A DNA stretch of 8,223 bases from Chloroflexota bacterium (lineage in GTDB: Bacteria; Chloroflexota; Limnocylindria; Limnocylindrales; CSP1-4): contig JAJYGO010000393.1 of assembly GCA_021785115.1 (NCBI GenBank), forward strand, positions 1 to 8,223. The letters run 5' to 3'. Every line of letters begins with the position of its first letter. Within the stretch, counting starts at the first letter, position 1. Positions 1-5,980 of the stretch are shown in pieces. A program made the position numbers and the translations under genes. Under the pieces are notes generated by a model that was not told where the DNA came from, ran no database searches, and saw only the letters and a program-made list of their open reading frames with translations.

Positions 1-2
1 GA

Positions 3-926
3 CAGGTGGATGTGATCGAGACGTCACGCGGTTGCACCTTCGACTGCAGCTTCTGCTCCATCATTGAAATGCGTGGCCGCAATTTTCATACATACTCGTT
101 CGACCGCGTGATTGCCGACATTCGAGATGCAAAGGCGCACGGGGCACGCACGTTTTTCCTGGTCGACGACAATATCACGCTGAATGTTCACCGCTTTGAA
201 GCGCTCTGCAATGCAATCATCGAAGCGGGACTGCATACGCTCGACTATTTTGTCCAAGGCATGACTTCGGCCATCGCCAACCACGGCGAGCGGCTGGCTC
301 CGCTGATGAAGCGCGCCGGATTCCGCTACGTGTTTCTAGGAATTGAAAATATCCTGGAAAGCGATTTGAAGCTGCTGCAGGCAAGCGCAAAAAATACGGC
401 GCGATCGAACGGACACATCACCGGCAATGCCACGCTGCAAGCCATCGAATATCTGCACCGCAACGGCATGTACGTCGTGGGAGGGCTCATCGTCGGCAGC
501 CCGAACGATACCGTCGAGTCGATCGAGGCGAACCTGGCATTTGCGCACAAGTACGTGGACTGGCCATACATTCAGCATCCGACACCCTATCCGCGCACCC
601 CGATGACGGACGATTTTCGCCGTCGCGGCCTGATTGAGCACGAGCGATTCGAGGAGTATGACGGCACCACTTCGGTCGTGAAGAATGAATCCCTGTCGGC
701 GGATGAGATCGAATACCTGCGCTGGAAAGCGGAGCGCGGAATGAAGACGCGGCACCTGCCCACGGTATTTCGCCACGACCCATGGTTCGTTGCGCGTCAC
801 ATGCTGGCGATGGCGGCGAATACCTATCGCGGCTCCAGGCTGCGCACCGTGCTTGGACTAGAAAGTGATCGTCAGGCCTTCGCACGCTATAAACAGATTC
901 GCCACCGAGAACGCGAATACGTCTGA
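3..926 (+). CDS. B12-type radical SAM protein, 5'-truncated by window edge
   Basis: The reading frame is open from the window edge to the TGA at 924-926, so this is the C-terminal ~307 residues of a longer protein. Counting from the GTG at base 6, the radical SAM cluster motif is SRGCTFDCSFC, with C10, C14 and C17 (C-x3-C-x2-C) to bind a 4Fe-4S cluster and S-adenosylmethionine. Further family blocks are FFLVDDNIT (50-58), GFRYVFLGIEN (105-115), VVGGLIVGSPNDT (157-169) and the PYPRTPM block (194-200). This arrangement is typical of enzymes with an N-terminal cobalamin-binding domain, which would lie upstream of the window. The substrate cannot be told from sequence: relatives act in methylation, bacteriochlorophyll and hopanoid chemistry. 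The C terminus (about 245-306) is basic and probably helical. Codon use (AAT, GAA and AAA common) is unlike every other gene here, which suggests a different source genome. The family call is firm; the function is open. Confidence 0.9.
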   Translation, partial: QVDVIETSRGCTFDCSFCSIIEMRGRNFHTYSFDRVIADIRDAKAHGARTFFLVDDNITLNVHRFEALCNAIIEAGLHTLDYFVQGMTSAIANHGERLAPLMKRAGFRYVFLGIENILESDLKLLQASAKNTARSNGHITGNATLQAIEYLHRNGMYVVGGLIVGSPNDTVESIEANLAFAHKYVDWPYIQHPTPYPRTPMTDDFRRRGLIEHERFEEYDGTTSVVKNESLSADEIEYLRWKAERGMKTRHLPTVFRHDPWFVARHMLAMAANTYRGSRLRTVLGLESDRQAFARYKQIRHREREYV

Positions 927-971
927 TCCGGCAATTGCAGCGCAGCCCAGGTTGTTGTGCCATACTCGGAC

Positions 972-1016
972 ATGCTGATTCGTCCCGCGCAACCCGAGGA
1001 TGCTGTCGACTTGGCT
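972..1016 (+). pseudogene. Possible truncated start of a GNAT acetyltransferase
   Basis: From the ATG at 972 the frame reads MLIRPAQPEDAVDLA, which matches the usual opening of GNAT N-acetyltransferases (first beta strand, then the 'IRPAxPxDA' turn and start of helix 1). After about residue 15 the frame becomes Arg-rich and stops resembling the family, ending at 1187. It starts 45 bases after the radical SAM stop, a normal spacing for a co-transcribed gene. A GTG at 957 is an alternative start. I read it as a gene cut off at the composition join near 1015. The match is short and could be chance, so confidence is low. Confidence 0.35.
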
Positions 1017-2208
1017 CAGCCCGCGCGACTGCGCGCAGTTGGTCTGGCGTGGCGTCGAGAGCAGAGTGGCGTTCGGCGTTTTCTACGGCATCTCCGGCAA
1101 CACGATGTACGGCTCGACCACCGTCTCGCAGACGAGCGGTCCCGGCGACGCGGGCTGTGTGGACGGGTCGAGCAACGCGACCACTAGCATCTCGCAGGCC
1201 CAGGGTAACGACGCCGGAACAGTCGGGAAGGGTGGCTTCGACTACATTGCCGACGGCTCGAACAACATGAGCCACCGCTTCACCTGTACGCCGGATACGG
1301 CGGGGACCTATGTCCTCTCGGTCGCCTTCACCGACAACCCTGCGACCGGGACACCGACCCCGAACGATGGCAACTACGCCGACTCGGCAAGCACGGGGCA
1401 GACACTGACGGTGATCCTGAACGTGCTCCCGCCGACCTCGTTCACCAACGAGGGGCTGTGTCCGTTCCACAACGGCTCCACCGCCGATCAGTTCCGGTTG
1501 ATCTACACGCCTGACCTGAGCTCGGGTACCGGCAAGTACAAGCTGAACGCCAGTAACCCGGGCCAGTTCTCCTACAACATCGCCTACACCGGCTCCGGCA
1601 ACACCGACCTGAGCCTGCCCTCGTGGGTGACCACTTGGTTCGGGACCCAGGGTGCGATGCCGGTGCAGATCTACGACGGCGGCACCGTGCTCGGCAACGG
1701 CTGCGTCCAGCCGGGCAACCTGATCGCCTCCGAGACGCTCAACAGCACCGGCACGTCGTTGCACGTTCCCACGCTCTCGGGCAGCGGCGCGTACATCACC
1801 ATTCACCTCGACTACAAGTACAAGGGCTACTCCAACTGCTCCAAGGGTCTCAATGACAGCGCAAGCTGCAGCAGCCCGTTCACCATCACGATCAGCAGCC
1901 CCAAGACGTACGGGACCATCGGCAGCCAGACCATCACAAGCGTCAACGTCTTCAAGAACGATCCCGGCATCGGCGGCCTAGTCCTGCAGGGCGGCGGGCC
2001 GGTCCAGGGCGCCAGCGTCCGGATCAGCGACGGCAGCGGCAAGGTGCTGACGACCGTCACGACCGATCAGGACGGCTGGTACATGTGGAACTACAAGTAC
2101 ACAGGCAAGGCAGCCACCTTCATCGTCACCCTGCTCTCGCCCTACAGCGCCACGCAGACCGTGACCTTGAAGTCGAACAGCTTCCTCGTCGTCAACTTCA
2201 CCGCATAG
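1000..2208 (+). CDS. Secreted beta-sandwich protein with Cna-B/SdrD-like C-terminal domain, probably 5'-truncated
   Basis: This open frame of 402 codons ends with TAG at 2206-2208. The protein is rich in Thr, Ser, Gly and Asn, low in charge, and has seven scattered Cys (11, 53, 96, 154, 235, 280, 290), as expected for an extracellular beta-rich protein. Residues about 25-142 look like an Ig-like module (AGTYVLSVAF at 101-110). Residues about 148-300 are a second beta-rich region that I do not recognise. Residues about 325-402 resemble a Cna-B/SdrD-B/carboxypeptidase-regulatory fold (PVQGASVRISDGSGK, 334-348; TTDQDGWYMW, 354-363). There is no signal peptide, no transmembrane segment and no LPXTG motif. 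The ATG at 1000 lies inside what looks like foreign acetyltransferase sequence, and an in-frame TGA at 976-978 blocks any earlier start, so the native N terminus with its export signal is probably missing. Codon use (24 of 25 Asn codons AAC) fits the downstream high-GC genome. A role in cell-surface structure or adhesion is only inferred. Confidence 0.72.
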   Translation: MLSTWLSPRDCAQLVWRGVESRVAFGVFYGISGNTMYGSTTVSQTSGPGDAGCVDGSSNATTSISQAQGNDAGTVGKGGFDYIADGSNNMSHRFTCTPDTAGTYVLSVAFTDNPATGTPTPNDGNYADSASTGQTLTVILNVLPPTSFTNEGLCPFHNGSTADQFRLIYTPDLSSGTGKYKLNASNPGQFSYNIAYTGSGNTDLSLPSWVTTWFGTQGAMPVQIYDGGTVLGNGCVQPGNLIASETLNSTGTSLHVPTLSGSGAYITIHLDYKYKGYSNCSKGLNDSASCSSPFTITISSPKTYGTIGSQTITSVNVFKNDPGIGGLVLQGGGPVQGASVRISDGSGKVLTTVTTDQDGWYMWNYKYTGKAATFIVTLLSPYSATQTVTLKSNSFLVVNFTA

Positions 2209-2227
2209 GCAGGTCAGTTTGGGAGGA

Positions 2228-2258
2228 AAGGGGGAGCTGTCTTCCGCCGCTCCCCCTT
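2228..2258 (+). terminator. Stem-loop terminator between convergent genes
   Basis: A perfect 10-bp stem pairs AAGGGGGAGC (2228-2237) with GCTCCCCCTT (2249-2258) around an 11-base loop. It begins 20 bases after the stop of the secreted-protein gene. The downstream tract (CTTGCTGT) is only weakly T-rich. On the minus strand the same stem is followed by TCCTCCC, so it could also stop transcription from the TauE/SafE operon, which converges on it from 2487. I saw no better terminator candidate between 2259 and 2486. Confidence 0.72.
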
Positions 2259-2486
2259 CTTGCTGTACTGAGTTGACTTGCGCGGCACTGCGCGACCCGG
2301 GACCGGGACACGCCGCGACGAGAGATGCGAACCGTGCAACAACCGAGGCCTTCATCGCTGGGTCGGTCGTGCTCGGGATGGGCACCCTGGGCCGCTGAGG
2401 GGCTGACGGCTCCCAAAGCACGTGCGCTACCGTTGCGCCGCACCCCGGCAATGGAGCAAGTCGGCCCCGCCGCTGCCGCTCCTCCG
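2259..2486. other. Non-coding gap between convergent genes
   Basis: This stretch follows the stem-loop and runs to the stop of the TauE/SafE gene. No reading frame in it has a plausible start with a Shine-Dalgarno sequence or a recognisable protein. One short plus-strand frame ends at about 2398 in GSVVLGMGTLGR, but it has no credible start and runs back into the terminator. A loose inverted repeat, CGCGGC (2281-2286) with GCCGCG (2312-2317), is present but too weak to call. Confidence 0.6.
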
Positions 2487-3212
2487 CTACCCGCCCGCGA
2501 GGAACGCGATGCCCGCCACCACGAGCACGCCCTCGATGATCCAGACGAACACGTGCTCCGGCAGGCGGTCCACGATCCGCTTGCCCAGCGCCGAGCCCAG
2601 GATCATGAGCGGCCCGAGGGCGACCCCGATCGCCAGCGACCGCGGCGTGAGCACCGACGCCTGGCCATAGGCCACCAGCTTGGTCACGTGCATCACCACC
2701 GTCGAGAGCGCCTCGGTGCCGATGTACGCCCCCTTGACCAGGCCGTAGGCGAGAAAGAAGGGCGCCATCAGCGGGCCGACGCTCCCGAGCAGCGCCGAGA
2801 GGAAGCTGAAGATCGCCCCGATCAGCGTGAAGCTGCGCAGCGGCGGGCGCCGGGGCGGCCCCGGGCGCAGGTGCCGCCAGGCCACCGTGAGCAGCAGGAA
2901 GGCGCCCAGGAGGCGGGTCAGCGGCGACAGCGGGGCGGCGGCGAAGAGGAGCCCGCCCACGAAGGCGAACGGGACGGCGCCCACGGCGAACCAGCCGACC
3001 ACGTGCAGGTCGAGCTCGCGCCGGTTGAACCAGACACGGCTCCCGTTGCCGATCAGCTGGGCCACCGTCAGGATCGGGATCGCGTCGCGCACGCCGAACG
3101 CCGCCACCAGGACAGGGAGCAGCACCGCCGCGCCGCCGAACCCGGCGACCGCCGCCAGGGTGGCGGCCAGGAACGACGCCACCACCACCAGGACGAGATC
3201 GGGGAGGCTCAC
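2487..3212 (-). CDS. TauE/SafE (TSUP) family membrane transporter
   Basis: The 241-residue protein is almost wholly hydrophobic, with about seven to eight membrane segments (roughly 5-40, 45-60, 72-92, 98-112, 128-148, 150-180, 194-212 and 220-240). It shows the two family half-motifs: AVAGFGGAAVLLPVL near the N terminus (21-35) and SALLGSVGPLMAPFFL in the second half (139-154). TSUP proteins export or import sulfite, sulfoacetate, taurine-derived or other small organic anions; no substrate can be assigned here. The start is the GTG at 3212-3210: an in-frame TGA lies five codons upstream (3227-3225), leaving no better choice. The Shine-Dalgarno sequence is poor (only a G-run next to the start). 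An 89-base gap separates it from rdgB, larger than other gaps in the cluster, and holds a short repeat array, so it may be transcribed partly on its own. The length is normal for the family (about 240-270). Confidence 0.92.
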   Translation of the reverse strand: MSLPDLVLVVVASFLAATLAAVAGFGGAAVLLPVLVAAFGVRDAIPILTVAQLIGNGSRVWFNRRELDLHVVGWFAVGAVPFAFVGGLLFAAAPLSPLTRLLGAFLLLTVAWRHLRPGPPRRPPLRSFTLIGAIFSFLSALLGSVGPLMAPFFLAYGLVKGAYIGTEALSTVVMHVTKLVAYGQASVLTPRSLAIGVALGPLMILGSALGKRIVDRLPEHVFVWIIEGVLVVAGIAFLAGG

Positions 3213-3240
3213 CCCGGGTGCCCGTCAGGATCCACGCGGG

Positions 3241-3300
3241 CCGGATCGGCCGGCGATCGGGCAGGTCGGCCGACGTTCGAGCGGGTCGGCCGGCGGCACG
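3241..3300. repeat. Three 20-bp imperfect direct repeats with a CGGCCG core
   Basis: The 60 bases divide into three consecutive 20-base units, 13-14 of 20 positions identical in each pairwise comparison. Every unit carries TCGGCCG at the same place (3246, 3266, 3286), so the palindromic CGGCCG cores are exactly 20 bp apart, close to two helical turns. The array fills the gap between rdgB and the TauE/SafE start. It could be an operator-like array or slippage in GC-rich DNA; I cannot decide between them from sequence. Confidence 0.6.
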
Positions 3301-3301
3301 G

Positions 3302-3934
3302 TCAGTACCCGCGGGCGCGGAGGACGCGACGCATGGCGCGCGCGGCGGCGGCGCGGTGCGAGACCCGGTTCTTCTCCTCGGCCGAGTACAGTCCGACGGT
3401 CCGTCCGCCGGGCGCCTCCCAGGCGGGCTCGAAGATGGGGTCGTACCCGAACCCGCCCGTGCCCCTGGGCTCGGTCGCGATGCGCCCCTCGAAGGAGCCT
3501 CGCCGGAGGATCCCCCGCTCCGGGAGCCGCGTGCCGTGTCCGTCCACGTCCGGCTCCACCAGCGCGAGCACGCACCGGTACCGCGCGCCACGGCGCTCCG
3601 GCGGCAGGCCGCGCAGCGCGTCGAGCAGCCTGGCGTTGTTCTCCTCGTCGGTCGCCTGCTCGCCCGAGTAGCGGCGGGTGCGCACGCCGGGCCCACCCCC
3701 CAGCGCATCGACCTCCAGGCCCGAGTCGTCGGCCAGGGTGGGCAGCCCGGTCCGCTCGGCGTAGAAGCGCGCCTTGAACAGCGCGTTCGCATCGAACGTG
3801 TCGCCGTCCTCGGGCGCCTCGTCGGCGACCCCCACGTCGTCGAGCGAGACGAGGCGGGTGGCGGGCAGGTGCAGCAGCTGGCGCAGCTCGGCCAGCTTGT
3901 GCGGCGAGCGCGTGGCCACCACGAGCAGCCGCAT
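3302..3934 (-). CDS. rdgB: RdgB/HAM1 family non-canonical purine NTP pyrophosphatase
   Basis: This enzyme hydrolyses dITP, ITP and XTP to the monophosphate and pyrophosphate, keeping deaminated purines out of DNA and RNA. From the ATG at 3934 the protein has 210 residues, close to the usual ~200. Family blocks are in order: LLVVATRSPHKLAEL (3-17), DTFDANALFKA (45-55), LADDSGLEVDALGG (67-80, containing the catalytic-region Asp pair), GTGGFGYDPIF (158-168) and EKNRVSHR (187-194). The usual Asn of the first substrate-binding motif (T-x-N-x-x-K) is Ser10 here; I recall similar variants in high-GC relatives but could not check. The ATG is preferred because family proteins begin just before this first beta strand. 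It has GAGG only 2 bases upstream and begins 16 bases after the rph stop. Alternative starts are GTG at 3949 and TTG at 3970, the latter overlapping rph. It belongs functionally with mazG. Confidence 0.95.
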   Translation of the reverse strand: MRLLVVATRSPHKLAELRQLLHLPATRLVSLDDVGVADEAPEDGDTFDANALFKARFYAERTGLPTLADDSGLEVDALGGGPGVRTRRYSGEQATDEENNARLLDALRGLPPERRGARYRCVLALVEPDVDGHGTRLPERGILRRGSFEGRIATEPRGTGGFGYDPIFEPAWEAPGGRTVGLYSAEEKNRVSHRAAAARAMRRVLRARGY

Positions 3935-3950
3935 CCCCTCGGCCGTCACC

Positions 3951-4682
3951 TCAGCGACGGACCTGGGCAAGGGCCTCCGCCTGCGCCTCGAAGAGCGCGC
4001 GCAGCCCGTCGTCGGCGAGCGCCAGCAGCGTCGCCATCGAGGCTCGGTCGAACGGCTTGCCCTCCGCGGTCCCCTGGACCTCCACGTAGGTCCCGGCGTC
4101 CGTGCCGACCACGTTGAAGTCGACCTCGGCGTGCGAGTCCTCCTCGTAGTCGAGGTCGAGCACCGGTCGGCTGTCCACCAGCCCGACGCTGACGGCGGCG
4201 ACGCGCCCGTCCAGCGCGCCCTCGAGCCCGCGGCTCCGCAGCGCGAGCACCAGGGCCACGTAGCCGCCCGTGATCGAGGCGGTCCGCGTCCCGCCGTCCG
4301 CCTGCAGCACGTCGCAGTCGATCGCCACGGAGCGCTCGCCCAGCTTCGCCAGGTCCACGACGCCGCGCAGGGACCGGCCGATCAGCCGCTGGATCTCCTG
4401 CGTGCGGCCGCCCTGGCGGCCCTTCACGGCCTCCCGCGGCGTCCGCTCCGCCGTGGCGCGGGGGAGCATCGAGTACTCGGCGGTCACCCAGCCCAGGCCC
4501 TTGCCGCGCAGGTGCGGGGCCGTGCGGTCCTCGAGCGTCGCGGCACACAGCACGTGGGTGTCGCCCACGCGGATCAGGCACGATCCCTCGGCCCACTTCT
4601 GCACGCCGAGCTGCAGCTCGACCGGACGCAGCTGACCCGCGAGGCGGCCGTCGTGACGATGCGGCGCCGCACCGATGCTCAT
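3951..4682 (-). CDS. rph: Ribonuclease PH
   Basis: RNase PH is a phosphorolytic 3'-5' exoribonuclease that trims tRNA precursors; it works in the cytoplasm as a hexamer (a trimer of dimers). The protein has 243 residues, the normal length, and matches the family from end to end: [18 protein letters not shown] (17-34), [14 protein letters not shown] (64-77), [15 protein letters not shown] (92-106), [18 protein letters not shown] (122-139; GTR is the phosphate-binding loop) and DLDYEEDS (176-183; acidic metal-site residues D176, D178, D182). The ATG at 4682 overlaps the mazG stop in ATGA and has GGAGG 7 bases upstream, so translation is probably coupled to mazG. No sign of decay is seen, unlike the frameshifted rph of E. 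coli K-12. Confidence 0.98.
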   Translation of the reverse strand: MSIGAAPHRHDGRLAGQLRPVELQLGVQKWAEGSCLIRVGDTHVLCAATLEDRTAPHLRGKGLGWVTAEYSMLPRATAERTPREAVKGRQGGRTQEIQRLIGRSLRGVVDLAKLGERSVAIDCDVLQADGGTRTASITGGYVALVLALRSRGLEGALDGRVAAVSVGLVDSRPVLDLDYEEDSHAEVDFNVVGTDAGTYVEVQGTAEGKPFDRASMATLLALADDGLRALFEAQAEALAQVRR

Positions 4683-5980
4683 GGTTCACCCTCCCCGGTT
4701 CCGGTCGCGCGCTCCACGGCCTTGGCGCGGTCCCACAGCTCGTCGAGCTCCTCGAACGTCATGGTATCGAGGGTGCGGCCATCGGCCCGCGCGAAGCGTT
4801 CGACGAGCGCGAAGCGCCGCGCGAACTTGGCGTTGCCGTCACGCAGCGCCGACTCGGCGTCGATGCCGAGCTTGCGTCCCAGGTTCACCAGCACCAGCAG
4901 GAGGTCGCCGAACTCCTCGGCTCGCTCGGCGTCGGTGCGGGCCTCCAGCAGCTCCACGGCCTCCTCGCCGAGCTTCTCGATGACGCCCTCCACGTCCGGC
5001 CAGTCGTAGCCGAGCGCCGCGGCGCGCACCTGCATCTCCTGGGAGTAGGCGAGCGCGGGGAGCGACCGGGCGAGGCCCGCGAATGCCTCCGGGAGGTCGT
5101 GGCGCGCACGCGGCTCGCCGCCGCGCTCGGCACGCTCCGCCGCCTTGATGCGCTCCCAGTTCTGGATCACCTCGTCGGCCGTGGCGGCCTGCGCGTCCCC
5201 GAAGACGTGTGGGTGCCGGCGGACGATCTTGCCGGCGATGTGCCGGTACACGTCGGTCAGGTCGAAGAGCCCCTCCTCGGAGGCGATCTGCGCATGCAGC
5301 ACGATCTGGAGGAGCAGGTCCCCGAGCTCGTCGGCCAGGTCGGGCGTGGCGCCGTGCTCGAGCGCCTCGTGGACCTCGTACGCCTCCTCGATGAGGAAGG
5401 GCCGGAGCGTCCGGTGATCCTGCTCGCGGTCCCAGGGGCACCCGCCGGGCGCACGCAGCCGTGCCGCGATCCAGGGCAGGCCGTGCGGGCTCGCGAGGTT
5501 GGCGAGGGGGTCCACGGCGGGCAGGAGGTGCGGCGCGGACGCCAGGACGGCCTCGTCGATCGTCCCCACGGTCGCGTCGGGGGCTCCCCCCAGGCCAAGC
5601 ACGGGGTGCGTGGCGGGATAGAGCGCCCCCAGGATCTCTGCCGGGGAGGACCCGTGGCTGGCGCGTCCGGGGAGCGCCCGGGGCTCGAACGACTCGTCGG
5701 GCGCGGAGCCATTCCCGGCGGCGGGCACGGCCGCGGCGGACGGAGGGGCACTCGTGGCCGCGGCGGCCGGAGGGGCACCCGTGGCCCCGGCGGCCGGATC
5801 GTCGCTCGTGGCGCCAGACGCATCGAGGGCCGTGCCGGCGGTCCCGTCGGGCAGGAGGAGCAGCGGCCAGGACGGGTCGAACGCCCGGCGCGGGAGCGCG
5901 GCGATGCCCACCACCTGGAGGCCGTCGGAGGGGCGCACGCCGTGGCGTGCCGCCGCCTCGGCGAACAGCTGGTCGATCAT
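4679..5980 (-). CDS. mazG: MazG nucleoside triphosphate pyrophosphohydrolase with two MazG domains and an N-terminal extension
   Basis: MazG cleaves NTPs and dNTPs to monophosphate and pyrophosphate. In E. coli it also affects ppGpp levels and is linked to MazEF. Here residues about 168-285 form the first domain: [13 protein letters not shown] (177-189), then E198-E199-x2-E202 with E218-x2-D221. Residues about 298-415 form the second: E339-E340-x2-E343 with E356-x2-D359. Both EExxE/ExxD metal-binding sets are intact. The protein is 433 residues, against about 263 for E. coli MazG. The extra ~167 residues contain [20 protein letters not shown] (15-34) and ALYPATHPV (119-127), which resemble the C-terminal half of the tetrapyrrole-methylase domain fused to MazG in YabN-type proteins. 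An Ala/Pro/Gly-rich stretch (about 46-115) interrupts them. The SAM-binding N-terminal half of such a methylase is absent, so this part is probably not catalytic. The ATG at 5980 overlaps the ppiC stop (ATGA) and has AAGGGAG 6 bases upstream. Confidence 0.97.
   Translation of the reverse strand: MIDQLFAEAAARHGVRPSDGLQVVGIAALPRRAFDPSWPLLLLPDGTAGTALDASGATSDDPAAGATGAPPAAAATSAPPSAAAVPAAGNGSAPDESFEPRALPGRASHGSSPAEILGALYPATHPVLGLGGAPDATVGTIDEAVLASAPHLLPAVDPLANLASPHGLPWIAARLRAPGGCPWDREQDHRTLRPFLIEEAYEVHEALEHGATPDLADELGDLLLQIVLHAQIASEEGLFDLTDVYRHIAGKIVRRHPHVFGDAQAATADEVIQNWERIKAAERAERGGEPRARHDLPEAFAGLARSLPALAYSQEMQVRAAALGYDWPDVEGVIEKLGEEAVELLEARTDAERAEEFGDLLLVLVNLGRKLGIDAESALRDGNAKFARRFALVERFARADGRTLDTMTFEELDELWDRAKAVERATGTGEGEP
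4690..4694 (-). promoter_or_regulatory. Ribosome binding site of rph
   Basis: GGAGG on the minus strand lies 7 bases before the rph ATG, inside the last codons of mazG. With the ATGA overlap it fixes the rph start and supports translational coupling. Confidence 0.85.
5742..5822 (-). repeat. 27-bp (9-codon) tandem repeats inside mazG
   Basis: Units at 5742-5768 and 5769-5795 agree at 25 of 27 positions; a third unit at 5796-5822 is diverged (17 of 27 with its neighbour). They encode Ala/Pro-rich 9-residue units ([27 protein letters not shown], about residues 56-82) in the N-terminal extension of MazG. This looks like recent in-frame slippage in a linker. Confidence 0.85.

Noticed and set aside
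1005..1010. GTCGAC (SalI site) at the composition join as a cloning junction
   Set aside because: One six-base site in GC-rich DNA is expected by chance and there is no vector or linker sequence around it.
487..1806. Long minus-strand open frame (439 codons) across the radical SAM and secreted-protein genes
   Set aside because: It spans the composition join, is Arg-rich with no recognisable domain, and lies opposite two convincing coding frames.
2273..2400. Short plus-strand frame ending in GSVVLGMGTLGR
   Set aside because: There is no credible start codon with a Shine-Dalgarno sequence, it is open back into the terminator, and the match to anything known is too short.
2325..3671. Plus-strand open frame of 448 codons opposite the TauE/SafE and rdgB genes
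   Set aside because: It is highly charged low-complexity sequence typical of antisense frames in GC-rich DNA, with no ribosome binding site or family match.
1978..3792. Minus-strand open frame of 604 codons overlapping rdgB, the TauE/SafE gene and the intergenic gap
   Set aside because: It is in a different frame from both recognised genes and reads as Arg/Pro/Gly-rich noise.
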